Positions 40,648-49,800 of a DNA stretch of 51,972 bases are shown in pieces. The position numbers and the translations under genes are program-made. The stretch is from JAPKZH01 sp964537875 (GTDB taxonomy: Bacteria; Acidobacteriota; Aminicenantia; Aminicenantales; UBA4085). The stretch lies in contig CAZIDN010000024.1 in the NCBI GenBank assembly GCA_964537875.1, forward strand, positions 1 to 51,972, given 5' to 3'. Below the pieces are notes generated by a model. That model was not told where the DNA came from. It saw nothing but the letters and a program-made list of their open reading frames with translations, and ran no database searches. Position 1 is the stretch's first letter. The number at the start of each line of letters is the position of its first letter.

Positions 40648-42105
40648 ATGAAAAAAATTCTTTCTCTCTTTTTCTTCATGGCTTTCCTGGGCTCACTGGC
40701 CTGGGCCGAAAATTGGGCCATCGTCGTGAATTCGCAATCGATGAATATCAACATGATCGCGTACACTTGTCCGTACTTATACTTCTCTGGCTTCTCCACA
40801 AAGGTTTATGGCCCCTATCTCACCGGCTCTCTCGGCTCTCCCGGGAACCTGCTTCTGGATGTCGCGACGACTTCAGATAACAAATACGCCCTGGTCAGCA
40901 ATTTCGGTCAGCATAAAGTATATCGCATCGACATCTCAGATCCGGCGAATCCCATCCTGGCCGGGACTTTAGATCTCGGCACTTTCGCCCCCGAAGACAT
41001 CGCTATTTCTCCCAACGGGCAGTTCGCCGTCATCTCGAGTGACGCTAGCGTGAATAAGCTCGTATTTATCAACCTGGCGAGCTTTTCCGGCTATAGCCTC
41101 TACACCTTGACGAGCCCGAACGGGTACGCTAATGCCGTGGACGTTGGCAAGGATAACAGCACAATCATCCTGTGCGACTATAACCATAGCCGAGTCATCT
41201 ATGGTCAGGTCAACGCGACGCATTCAGGCCTTGTCTCCGAAAGCAGCTTGCCTACAGATGATTACCCGATCAATGTCGCCATTTCTCCTGACGGATCCAC
41301 GGCGCTCGTCGCATGCACGGGCGGCAGTGTCTGCGTTTTCGAAATTACCGGGCCGGGAACATTGAAGTTTGGAGTTTTTCGGGAAGTGAGGGGATTCCAT
41401 GATAGTCCGCAATCTATAGCCTTTTCGGGATACACAGCTGGCTATGCCTATGTCGTTTGTAACGATCAGCCGGGCTCGCCGACGACATTATCTATGCTCC
41501 GAGTCAATGGTTCCGGAAACGTCTCCATGGGAAAAGAAAGGGCTGCGACCCTTTGCGGATACAGTGGAGCGGCCTATTATGGAGTTGATGTTATAGTCGT
41601 GCCTTGCCCCGAGATTTATTCTTTAATCATCGTCGGCAACCCTTCGAGCAATTTGGATTCTCGCAATCGCGTCTGCACAATCCTGGCTCACCCGGGAGGT
41701 ACCGGCCCTTACTTTTCGCCGGGGCCTCTTAACGACACGCAATATGATGCGAAAGGAGTCGCGATTTTTAGCTCGACCATCTATCCGCCTTCAAACGTTT
41801 CCCTGTCCCGACTGACCAACAACTACATTTTTTACAAGGAATACCTCAACCGTCTCACCTGGCAGGCCAACGAAAAGAACATAAGTCCAATTGGTAGATA
41901 TCGGATTTTTCGGAAGGGCAAGGGAGCTCAAGATAGCACCTATCAGCAAGTGACCGAGGTCGACGGATCGACTTTCCGCTACGATGATCGAGGATTAAAA
42001 AAGACCGATTCATACACCTACAGGATCATCGCGATTACCCCCGGAGGCCTCGAAAGCTTGCCAGTCGAGGTCAGTAATGTTGTCGTGATGAGGAGGGGAA
42101 CTTGA
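40648..42105 (+). CDS. secreted beta-propeller protein with C-terminal fibronectin III-like domain
   Basis: This 485-residue exported protein has a signal peptide MKKILSLFFFMAFLGSLAWA. A YncE/YVTN-like propeller follows (residues about 25-375), with repeats such as VATTSDNKYALVSNFGQHKV, IAISPNGQFAVISS and VAISPDGSTALVACTGG. The C-terminal 100 residues (YPPSNVSLSRL...LTWQANEKN...YRIFRKGK...YTYRIIAITPGGLESLP) have the pattern of a fibronectin type III domain. The role is unknown; such proteins often bind other proteins or carbohydrates at the cell surface. A good GGGAGG box precedes the ATG. The gene body uses more A/T-ending codons than smc and contains several Cys residues, which fits an exported, possibly acquired gene. 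It is followed by a family B palindrome that can end transcription. Confidence 0.78.
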   Translation: MKKILSLFFFMAFLGSLAWAENWAIVVNSQSMNINMIAYTCPYLYFSGFSTKVYGPYLTGSLGSPGNLLLDVATTSDNKYALVSNFGQHKVYRIDISDPANPILAGTLDLGTFAPEDIAISPNGQFAVISSDASVNKLVFINLASFSGYSLYTLTSPNGYANAVDVGKDNSTIILCDYNHSRVIYGQVNATHSGLVSESSLPTDDYPINVAISPDGSTALVACTGGSVCVFEITGPGTLKFGVFREVRGFHDSPQSIAFSGYTAGYAYVVCNDQPGSPTTLSMLRVNGSGNVSMGKERAATLCGYSGAAYYGVDVIVVPCPEIYSLIIVGNPSSNLDSRNRVCTILAHPGGTGPYFSPGPLNDTQYDAKGVAIFSSTIYPPSNVSLSRLTNNYIFYKEYLNRLTWQANEKNISPIGRYRIFRKGKGAQDSTYQQVTEVDGSTFRYDDRGLKKTDSYTYRIIAITPGGLESLPVEVSNVVVMRRGT

Positions 42106-42118
42106 AAAAGTGTCGGAC

Positions 42119-42185
42119 CGGGGTCAAAGCTACTTTTACGCATCCTCCAGGGAGAACAGCAGCGTAAAAAGTAGCCTTGACCCCG
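42119..42185. repeat. inverted repeat, family B full copy 2
   Basis: CGGGGTCAAAGCTACTTTTA (from 42119) pairs with TAAAAAGTAGCCTTGACC (42165-42182) with one mismatch and one bulge; the arms run 42119-42141 and 42162-42185. The loop shares a CCTCC/GGGAGAA pattern with the copy at 27191. It lies 14 bases after the propeller stop. Confidence 0.85.
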
Positions 42186-42196
42186 TTAAATAATCC

Positions 42197-42224
42197 TTGA
42201 ATTTGCCGGCGTAAAAGGTATACA
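42197..42224 (+). promoter_or_regulatory. promoter suggesting a leaderless PilZ mRNA
   Basis: TTGAAT (42197-42202) and TATACA (42219-42224) are 16 bases apart. The -10 ends 8 bases before the ATG at 42233, and there is no ribosome site between. Confidence 0.5.
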
Positions 42225-42232
42225 CTTTTTTC

Positions 42233-42610
42233 ATGGCCAAGGAGAAAAGGAAGTATTTCAGGTTTGACTGCCCTGTCCCGGTGAACCTCATTCAAATCGA
42301 GGGGGGCAAACGCCTCGTCAAGAAGGCCACTCTGGACGAAATCTCCCGCGAAGGCCTGAAGCTCACCTTCAGCTTCGACCTTGATCTCCGTCCGGGCTCG
42401 GAAGTCAATTTCAAGCTCAACATCCCGGAGAAGCGGCTCACATCCAAGGTGTTGGGCGAGATCGTCTGGAGCAAGCCCAAAGGCAAGAAGCTGGAGATGG
42501 GGCTGAAGATCAAGGACATGAATAACATTCTAAAAAGCGAGCTCATGGACTTGGTCTATGCGAAGTGGCGTGAGGCGAAGGCCAAAGAGATCAGGAAGAA
42601 AAAGCCCTAG
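42233..42610 (+). CDS. PilZ domain protein
   Basis: This is a 125-residue single PilZ domain. The first cyclic-di-GMP motif, RxxxR, is present in KRKYFRFDCP. The second, normally (D/N)xSxxG, reads EISREG here (Asp is one place earlier), so binding is probable but needs testing. The remaining strands (LTSKVLGEIVWSK, LEMGLKI) fit the beta-barrel, and a Lys/Glu-rich helical tail ends the protein. It would be a cytoplasmic effector changing motility, secretion or envelope behaviour in response to c-di-GMP. No cyclase or pilus gene is nearby. The mRNA appears leaderless. Confidence 0.8.
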   Translation: MAKEKRKYFRFDCPVPVNLIQIEGGKRLVKKATLDEISREGLKLTFSFDLDLRPGSEVNFKLNIPEKRLTSKVLGEIVWSKPKGKKLEMGLKIKDMNNILKSELMDLVYAKWREAKAKEIRKKKP

Positions 42611-42641
42611 TTTTTGTCCGGGTGTTTCCCCCAGCTTGGAT

Positions 42642-42670
42642 TTGACACAACAGGCAAATTCGTTTAATTT
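42642..42670 (+). promoter_or_regulatory. sigma70-type promoter for tRNA-Thr
   Basis: TTGACA (42642-42647) and TAATTT (42665-42670) are separated by 17 bases, 27 bases upstream of the tRNA. Confidence 0.7.
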
Positions 42671-42697
42671 ATCAATCCTCCAGGCTCGATTTTGGAA

Positions 42698-42770
42698 GCC
42701 AGCGTAGCTCAGTCGGCAGAGCGACTGATTCGTAATCAGTAGGTCGGAGGTTCGATTCCTCTCGCTGGCT
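42698..42770 (+). tRNA. tRNA-Thr (anticodon CGT)
   Basis: Acceptor GCCAGCG pairs with CGCTGGC, the D stem is GCTC/GAGC, and the anticodon stem ACTGA/TCAGT holds the loop TTCGTAA (anticodon CGT, reads ACG). The T arm is GGAGG-TTCGATT-CCTCT. The discriminator is T and CCA is not encoded. Confidence 0.95.
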
Positions 42771-42798
42771 CTCTTTTTTAGGGGAAAATCCCGATATC

Positions 42799-42849
42799 CT
42801 AACCCGAAACCGCATACCGCTTGCGCATTTCAAAAATAGAGATCGGGTC
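42799..42849 (-). pseudogene. C-terminal remnant of a UroD/methyltransferase-like gene
   Basis: On the minus strand, codons 42849 to 42799 read DPISIFEMRKRYAVSG followed by TAG. The intact gene at 45746-46861 ends EMRKRYAVSHS. At the DNA level 42805-42831 and 45755-45781 match at 24 of 27 bases in the same orientation. There is no start or domain left, so this is a scrap of a paralogue or of the same gene, separated from it by the phosphoesterase gene. Confidence 0.7.
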
Positions 42850-42877
42850 TTGACTTTAGGCGTTCCTCGTATAAAGT
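42850..42877 (+). promoter_or_regulatory. promoter for the propeller-phosphoesterase gene
   Basis: TTGACT (42850-42855) and TAAAGT (42872-42877) are 16 bases apart. Transcription would start near 42884-42886, which leaves about 30 bases before the ATG at 42914. Confidence 0.5.
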
Positions 42878-42913
42878 AAAGGCTTGATTTTTATTGCTCA
42901 ACATTATCCTCGA

Positions 42914-45658
42914 ATGCTTTACGACGGCAAACGACTCTCATCGCCGCGGGTGCGCAGTCGCAGCCTTGCCGGGCGATCGGTTTTTACCCTCCCGGGATTC
43001 GCGGCCGCGGTCCTAGGCCTTTCGCTTGTGCTCTCAGCGGCCTGCTCGACGATCGAAAAGCGGTCGGCAGCCGCCACGCCCAGCCGGCGCACCGCTCTTC
43101 CCGTGAACCAGGTCGTCGCTCCCCTCGGGATTCAGGTGGAGCTTCCCGGCCTGCGGCCGCAGGTCCTGGCCCTGAGCCCTGACGGCCGGCTGCTCGTCAC
43201 ATCCGGCAAAACGCACGAGCTTGTGGCCGTGGATCCGGCAATCGGTCAAATCCGGCAGCGCGTCCTGCTTCCGCTCGAGCCGCCTGACGTTACGAAGCCC
43301 CCGGCGCCGTCGGAAAATATCCAGATCGCTGACGAGAAGGGCCAGGTGAGCTACACCGGCCTGGCCTTCTCGCCGGACGGCAAGCGTCTTTACCTCAGCA
43401 ACGTCAACGGAAGCATTAAGGTCTTCGGCGTGGGCCCAGACGGCACGATGGCTGGCCTGTTCTCGATCCCCCTGCCCTCGGCCGACGCGCCGCGCCGCAA
43501 GGAGGAGATTCCGGCCGGGCTTGCCGTGTCCCCGGACGGGAACCGCTTGTACGCGGTCTTGAACCTGTCCAACCGACTGGCCGAATTCGACGCGGCAAGC
43601 GGCGCTCTCCTCCGCCTGTTCGACGTCGGGGTCGCGCCCTATGATGTCGTGCTCGCCGGCAAGAAAGCCTATGTCAGCAACTGGGGAGGACGGCGCCCTC
43701 GAGCCGGCGATGTGACCGGCCCGGCCGGCCGCGGCACTCTGGTGAAAGTCGATCCCACGACCTACATCGCCAATGAAGGCTCGGTCAGCGTGATCAATCT
43801 CGAGTCCGGGAAAACCGCGGCCGAGATCCTTGTTCACCTCCACGCCTCAGCGCTGGCCGTTTCGCCCGACCGCCGCTACGTTGTCTGCGCCAACGCCGCG
43901 AGCGACAACCTCAGTGTCATCGATACGCGCAAGGACGCCGTCATCGAGACCATCTGGGCCAAGCCCAGCCCAGCCGACCTTTTCGGGGCGTCGCCGAACG
44001 CCCTGGCTTTCGACAAAAAGGGAAAACACCTTTATGTCGCCAACGGCACTCAGAACGCCGTCGCCGTCATCCGGTTCAAGCCGGCCCGCCGCGCTTCGAA
44101 ATTCCTCGGGCTGATCCCCGTCGGCTGGTTCCCCGGCGCCCTCGCTTATCATCCCCGCCTCAACGAGCTCTGCGTTGCAAACATCAAGGGGATCGAGACA
44201 GTCAAAGGCCGGGACAAGCAAAGCGGCGGCTCGGGATTCAACTCCCATCAGTATCACGGCTCGCTCTCCCTCGTGCCCGTTCCCAAGACATCCGAGCTGC
44301 CGCGTCTCACGGACGAGGTTTGGAAATATTATCATCGGGAACGCATCGCGGGGGCGTTCCTGCCGCCTCGGCCGGATCAACCGGCCCGGACAATACCGGA
44401 ACGCATCGGCGAGCCGAGCGTGTTCAAGCACGTCGTCTACATCGTCAAGGAGAACCGGACCTATGACCAGGTGCTGGGCGACATGCCGCAGGGAAACGGC
44501 GATCCGTCTCTCTGCATCTTCGGCGAGCGCGTGACCCCGAACCAGCACAAGATGTCGTCCGAATTCGTGCTTCTCGACAACACCTATTGCTGCAGCATCC
44601 TCAGCGCCGACGGGCACCAGTGGTCGATGTCCGCCTTCGGCACGGACTATCTCGAAAAATCGTTCGCCGGCTGGCCGCGGAGCTATCCGGACGGCATGGG
44701 CCAGGACGAAATCGACGCCCTGGCCTATGCTCCGACCGGATTCATCTGGGACAACGCCCTGCGCCACGGCAAAACGCTCCGGGACTACGGCGAATTCGCC
44801 ATGCCGGCGGTCCGCTGGGCCGATCCGAACCGTCCCGGCGAGCCTGATTGGACGGCCTGCTGGCGTGAATACAATCGCCCCAAGGGAGAAATCATTTTCG
44901 GCTGCCAGCCGGCCATCGAATCGCTCCGTCCCTGCCTCGCCTCCGGGACGGTCGGCTGGAACATGAACGTGCCTGATGCCTTCCGGGCGGATTATTTCAT
45001 CCGGGAGCTCGAGGAATACGAAAAGCAGGGCTTCTTTCCCGACCTCATCATCTTCTGCCTGCCCAACGATCACACGAGCGGCACGAAGGAAGGCACGCCT
45101 ACGCCGGCCGCATACGCGGCAGACAACGACCTTGCCTTCGGCCGGATCGTAGAAGCGATCGGGCGCAGCAAGTTCTGGAAGGACACCGTGATCTTCGCGA
45201 TCGAGGACGACCCGCAGGACGGCTGGGACCACGTCAGCGGCTACCGGACGACCGCCTATGTTATCAGCCCTTACACGAAGCGGGGTTCAGTCGTCGGCAC
45301 GCCCTACAACCAGGTCAGTATCCTGCGAACGATGGAGCAGATCCTGGGACTGCCGCCCATGAATCAGTTCGACGCGGCCGCCGACCCGATGTTCGACTGC
45401 TTCACGGAGACGCCGGATTTTGAGCCGTTCAAGGCCGTGCCCAACCGCATCGCGCTCGACGAAATGAATCCGCCCAAAGAGAAGATCGCTGATCCCCTGC
45501 TCCGCAGACACGCGGCCCAATCGGCACGGCTCAATTTCAAGCGGGTGGACGCCTGCCCCGAGGATGTCCTCAACCGGATCCTCTGGCATGCCGTGAAAGG
45601 AAGCTCCGTCCCATATCCGGCATGGGCGGTCACAGCCCGGCCGGACGACGACGATTAA
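42914..45658 (+). CDS. YVTN beta-propeller / phosphoesterase fusion lipoprotein
   Basis: From the ATG at 42914 this is a 914-residue exported protein. The long N-terminus ends in a hydrophobic segment and LSAAC, a plausible lipobox. Residues about 40-430 are YVTN-type propeller repeats (LALSPDGRLLVTSG, LAFSPDGKRLYLSN, LAVSPDGNRLYAVL, LAVSPDRRYVVCAN, LAFDKKGKHLYVAN). The rest is a phosphoesterase domain of the acid phosphatase/phospholipase C group (PF04185-like). It has KENRTYDQVLGDM, LPNDHTSG and the metal-site segment IEDDPQDGWDHVSGYRT. It probably hydrolyses an extracellular phosphoester. A TTG at 42884 lies at the predicted transcript start and could give ten more residues; neither start has a ribosome site. 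The gene is bracketed by a 27-bp direct repeat linked to the neighbouring UroD-like gene. Confidence 0.88.
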   Translation: MLYDGKRLSSPRVRSRSLAGRSVFTLPGFAAAVLGLSLVLSAACSTIEKRSAAATPSRRTALPVNQVVAPLGIQVELPGLRPQVLALSPDGRLLVTSGKTHELVAVDPAIGQIRQRVLLPLEPPDVTKPPAPSENIQIADEKGQVSYTGLAFSPDGKRLYLSNVNGSIKVFGVGPDGTMAGLFSIPLPSADAPRRKEEIPAGLAVSPDGNRLYAVLNLSNRLAEFDAASGALLRLFDVGVAPYDVVLAGKKAYVSNWGGRRPRAGDVTGPAGRGTLVKVDPTTYIANEGSVSVINLESGKTAAEILVHLHASALAVSPDRRYVVCANAASDNLSVIDTRKDAVIETIWAKPSPADLFGASPNALAFDKKGKHLYVANGTQNAVAVIRFKPARRASKFLGLIPVGWFPGALAYHPRLNELCVANIKGIETVKGRDKQSGGSGFNSHQYHGSLSLVPVPKTSELPRLTDEVWKYYHRERIAGAFLPPRPDQPARTIPERIGEPSVFKHVVYIVKENRTYDQVLGDMPQGNGDPSLCIFGERVTPNQHKMSSEFVLLDNTYCCSILSADGHQWSMSAFGTDYLEKSFAGWPRSYPDGMGQDEIDALAYAPTGFIWDNALRHGKTLRDYGEFAMPAVRWADPNRPGEPDWTACWREYNRPKGEIIFGCQPAIESLRPCLASGTVGWNMNVPDAFRADYFIRELEEYEKQGFFPDLIIFCLPNDHTSGTKEGTPTPAAYAADNDLAFGRIVEAIGRSKFWKDTVIFAIEDDPQDGWDHVSGYRTTAYVISPYTKRGSVVGTPYNQVSILRTMEQILGLPPMNQFDAAADPMFDCFTETPDFEPFKAVPNRIALDEMNPPKEKIADPLLRRHAAQSARLNFKRVDACPEDVLNRILWHAVKGSSVPYPAWAVTARPDDDD

Positions 45659-45660
45659 AG

Positions 45661-45706
45661 CGGCGCGCTCTGGCATCATGCCGGGATTTTGCCGGGAGGC
45701 GCGCCG
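45661..45706. terminator. GC-rich hairpin between convergent genes
   Basis: CGGCGCGC (45661-45668) pairs with GCGCGCCG (45699-45706), with an inner GGCAT/ATGCC hairpin. There is no T-tract, so termination strength is uncertain. Confidence 0.4.
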
Positions 45707-45745
45707 AACTTCAAGCCGGGAAAAACATTATTTCTTCAATCACCC

Positions 45746-46861
45746 TTAGGAATGCGAGACGGCATATCGCTTGCGCATTTCCGATGTGGCTTCGAAGATC
45801 GCGCGGATTTTATCGTCTATCACCCGGTCGTCCATGTTGATGCAGCACACTCCCGTGAGATAGGGATTATCCGAGTCCGTCACCCGGTCGATGATTATCC
45901 GCCGGATCTCCTCGATGCTCTGCTCGACGATCTCGACTGGGCTGAGCCGGATGTTGAGGAACGCCTCCGTCAATTGGCGGCGGAGGGCGCGTAGGTCACC
46001 GCCCCACCCGACGTCGAGAAAATCCAGGTGGGGGAGCTGGGCGAACGCGCCCGCGAAGCGGTGTGGATCGGCGCCGCAGTAATGAACGCCGAACGGCCGA
46101 TGACGCTCGCTCCAGGCTCCGTCGATGTCCATGATGAATTGTTCGTAGTGCGCCGTGGAGATCATGGTCAGGGCGCATTCGGAGTGGAGGAACACGGGCT
46201 CCCGGATGTGCCGGACCGTCCGGTTGACCGAGATCGAGGTCGTTCCCGTCTCCCGGGCGATGATCGTCGTGAAACGCTCAATGACCTCGGCGATGCGGCC
46301 GAAGAAGACGCGGACCTCATCCGGCCGGTCGACCATATCGAGAAAGATCGCCTGACCCCGCAGGTCGAGGGCCAGGTTGAGGATCCCGGCCCAGTTGACG
46401 TCGCCGGTCACATAGCCATATCGCGCTTTCAGGGCGTCGATCAGACTCAGAAGACGGCGGAAGGCAGCGCTCGTGAACGCCCCTTCGACATCGATCTCCA
46501 GGTCGGGCCGGTCCGCGGGAACGACCAGGGGAGGGGCATCCTCCTTATAATCGACACGGCAGCCCAGCATCTCGGAGACCAGGAACCCGGCGGCGTTGTG
46601 GACAGCGCCGATGACGGGGAGATCACGATCCCGGTCCTCGCCCAGGCCGAGGTCGCCGAACCGCTCGTGCAAAACCTGCTCCATCCGGCGCTCGGCCTCC
46701 ACGCGCCGTGCCGGATGATAAAAGAAATCCTCGTCGAAGGAGATCCCCGCATGCCGGTGCCACCACGAGGGGTGAAAGACGACCTCCACCGGCAGCGGAT
46801 CGTTGGTCAGGACGGGATTACGGATATATTTTTTCCTATCGTCTCTGCTCATCGGCCTCAT
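45746..46861 (-). CDS. UroD-fold methyltransferase-like protein (MtaA/CmuA type)
   Basis: This 371-residue protein of the uroporphyrinogen decarboxylase superfamily has a TIM-barrel-like pattern (GYVTGDVNWAGILNLALDL, FLDVGWGGDLRALRR). The family contains HemE and the zinc-dependent methyltransferases MtaA, MtbA and CmuA, which bind zinc through H-x-C-x(n)-C. Here HYC (His260, Cys262) is followed by Cys339/Cys340 about 77 residues later, the spacing I recall for MtaA. This argues for methyl transfer rather than heme synthesis. No corrinoid protein is next to it. The start ATG at 46861 overlaps the stop of the upstream fusion gene (ATGA) and has GGAG just before it, so the two are translationally coupled. 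Assigning a methylated sugar as substrate is inference from that neighbour. Confidence 0.75.
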   Translation of the reverse strand: MRPMSRDDRKKYIRNPVLTNDPLPVEVVFHPSWWHRHAGISFDEDFFYHPARRVEAERRMEQVLHERFGDLGLGEDRDRDLPVIGAVHNAAGFLVSEMLGCRVDYKEDAPPLVVPADRPDLEIDVEGAFTSAAFRRLLSLIDALKARYGYVTGDVNWAGILNLALDLRGQAIFLDMVDRPDEVRVFFGRIAEVIERFTTIIARETGTTSISVNRTVRHIREPVFLHSECALTMISTAHYEQFIMDIDGAWSERHRPFGVHYCGADPHRFAGAFAQLPHLDFLDVGWGGDLRALRRQLTEAFLNIRLSPVEIVEQSIEEIRRIIIDRVTDSDNPYLTGVCCINMDDRVIDDKIRAIFEATSEMRKRYAVSHS

Positions 46862-49800
46862 TTCTCCGCCCAGCGGATGAGGGCACCGGCCCAATCCGGG
46901 TCCGGCTGTCCGAGAAAGCTCCACACCGTCTCGGCCTTGACCAGGCTGCGCAGCTTGGTCAGAGACGGCGCATAATTCGCCCTGGGCTGGATGGCGAGCT
47001 GCGGGACGTCTTCGCGGAAAGCATCCGCGAACTCCTTCAGCGTAGCCAATCCGGCGGCAAAACCTATACGCGGCTCGCCGAGCGCCGCGGCGAGCGCCGC
47101 CTGCCCTGCCGCAGGACCCCGCCCGACGACTGCGATTTTTGCAGTATCCGGGGCCAGGGCGGCGATAGCCCGGGTGATGTCCCAGCCCATCCCGAACGCG
47201 GGGGCCAGGCTTAAATAGGTTGCAAGACGCAGGTCGAGCCCTTTGAGTTCCCCCAATCCACGGGGATCGATGGCTAAGCAGGCGATTCCGGATTCGCGGA
47301 GCCTATCAACGCTAAACTCTTCGGCCGCCTCGGCTTTGCCCTTTTCCGTTACCAGCACGACGAAGGCTTTGGCAGTTCCTTTTGCCGGCCAATAGATCGC
47401 CGGCACGGTGAGGCCCGCTTCCGAGACGAATGTGCAGCGGACCTTGCCTCCAGATTCCTCCAGGCGTTTGAGCTCTGGCGGCACGATACCGGGAAGCCCG
47501 CCGTTGAGGCGGATGTAATCGGCAACCGTTCCGGCCGCCGCCGTTCGTCCGAACATCAATTGCGCGATCCCGCGCATGGTCAGCGTATTTACGGGCGGTT
47601 CGGGCAGCACGTAAAGCTCGGGCGCTTCCGGCGGCTCGGTTTCGAAGGACGGTTCAGGCACCGGCGATCCGTCGCCTACGCCTTTCAAATATTTATCAAA
47701 GAATCCCATGGCCGTCTCGCGCATGGGCCGGCTGTAATCATGCCCGCCGGGGAACATGCGTAGCCAGGCGTCATCCGGCTTTCCGAAGAGCCCCCACAGC
47801 CGGTGGAGCTTCTCGCCCGACAGCCGCATTCCCTTGGCCGGGAACTCCGGGTCCTCCTCGGCTCCGATGATCAGGACGGGCGCCGGCGCCCGCAGTCCCA
47901 AAACGTCGGAGCGGTCGCCAATCTGGAGCGAGCCGGGGACATGATTGCATAGACATCCATTCTGCGGGTTGACTTCGTAGCTGCTGGCGTAGACGACGCT
48001 GGCGGCGCACGTGAATCGGGGCTCGGCGGCGAAGGCCCACATCGTGGCCAGTCCGCCGCCGGAAGCGCCCGTCAGCCCGATTCTGGTCATATCGGCCTCC
48101 GGTCGCGTGGCCAGGTAGTCGAGCGCCCTCATTAAATCCCAGACATAGACACTCGTCGCGTTTTGCGAGCCCAGAATGAGACGCGGGTCGTCATGTGTTC
48201 CCGCAAAGCGGCGCTCGACGCGGCGATCGCCCTCAAAGCTGAAACCCGGAGAATCGACGACGATGGCAAGATAGCCATTCAGGACTTGTCCGATCAGGCG
48301 CGACTGGACCGTCGGCTCCTGCTTCTTGAATCCCCAATGGCCGTGGGGATTGACGATGACGGGAAGCTTCCGCCCCGCGGCGACGTCGGGAACGTAAAGA
48401 TGAGCCGTCACCGGGAAGTTCGGCCGGCTCTCGAAGACGACCTTTTCGATGCGGTATCCGTGCCGCTGCAGGACTCCCGTCACCCGGGCTTCGAGCGGCG
48501 TGCGGGGCGGCAGAGGATCGAGCCCCAGGCATCGGAAAAGCTCGCGGCGTTGGGCTTCCCGCCTCCGGTCGAACTCTTCGCGGGTCGGGGGAATCGGCAG
48601 CGCGGCGGCGGATTTGACCTTTCTATCCAGATAGGCGTTCACCATCTGGTCGCCTCGAATGTTCTGAGATGAAAGCAAATCGTCGTCATCGAGGCGTCCC
48701 GGGATGGGTTGATTCGTGTTCACGCCCTGCGTCCGAGCGATTACCTCGCCCAGCGTGAGGAAAGGAATGTCGCGGGCGGTCATGAAGTCCATGACAACCG
48801 ACGAAGTGTAGACTCCGCCCTCTGTCCCGGCGTCGACGACCACGACGGGTTTCTCCCGGCCGCCTAGGCTCAGCACGGCGGCCAGTGCGGCCGCGCAGCC
48901 GGGGATGTGCAGCCGTTCGAGCAGGCGGGCGTTGATGAGGATAATCCGGCCTTCGCCCCACTTCAGGATGACCGCGCCGCCGTTGCCCGGCACGTCCCAG
49001 CCCGGGCTGGGCAGGAATCGCTGGCGGAGAATATCGTCGTCCTCGATTTTATTCAGTCCGAGTGCCCCGGCCGGGTCGAAGACCCGGTCCCGACGGGACT
49101 CGATTTGGAGAGGCCGGGGCAGCCAATCGAGCGTGTAGCGCCCCGGGGCATAATCTTGGGCCAGGACGACGAGGGTCATCCCCTTCCTGACCGGGTCGAG
49201 GATTTTCCGCTGGATTGGAACATTGAAGTATCGGTGAAAATTTGAGGCCCGCGAAGAAATGAGAAGCAGACCGTGCGTTGACGGCGATAGGATGGCCGGG
49301 TCAAGATAGGTCAGGGCTTCTTCACTCGAATAGATAAGCGGCGTCGGCCCCGGCAGGGAAGGGACGACGAGATAGGGCGCGTCGGCCTCCCAGCCGGGAA
49401 TGCGGCGGACGCGTCCGCCGCTTTCGACCTCGGCCGCGACGGAATGTCCCCAAGGCTCCCGCCTGAACTCGTATTCAAGCCGGGCGCCGCGGCGGGCCAT
49501 GGGGAACTTGTGGAAAAAGGCGCTGCTGGGCAACGGCTTGACTAAGGCCCAGGCGCGGGTGAGGCCGGCGGCAGGAATCGTCAGCCTAGCGGTCTCCGTG
49601 CCCAGTTCGAGCGAAATCGCCGGGGGCCGGGATTCGGCATCAGACGGAACAATAGGATCGGCTATAGGCACCGCCGCGATCTTCGCCAGCCGATCCGCTT
49701 CGGCCTTGACCTTGGGCAGTTCCTGCGCCCAGTGATACGTGTTGGTCCGCATCCGGAGCCGCTCCGTAAACGGTTTGTAGAAAGTGCAGGCGGCGAGAGC

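Noticed and set aside
42884..42913. TTG start for the propeller-phosphoesterase protein
   Set aside because: It coincides with the predicted transcript start and has no ribosome site; the ATG at 42914 was preferred, with low certainty.
43847..45232. Long minus-strand open frame opposite the propeller-phosphoesterase gene
   Set aside because: The plus strand carries clear YVTN and phosphoesterase motifs; the antisense product has none.
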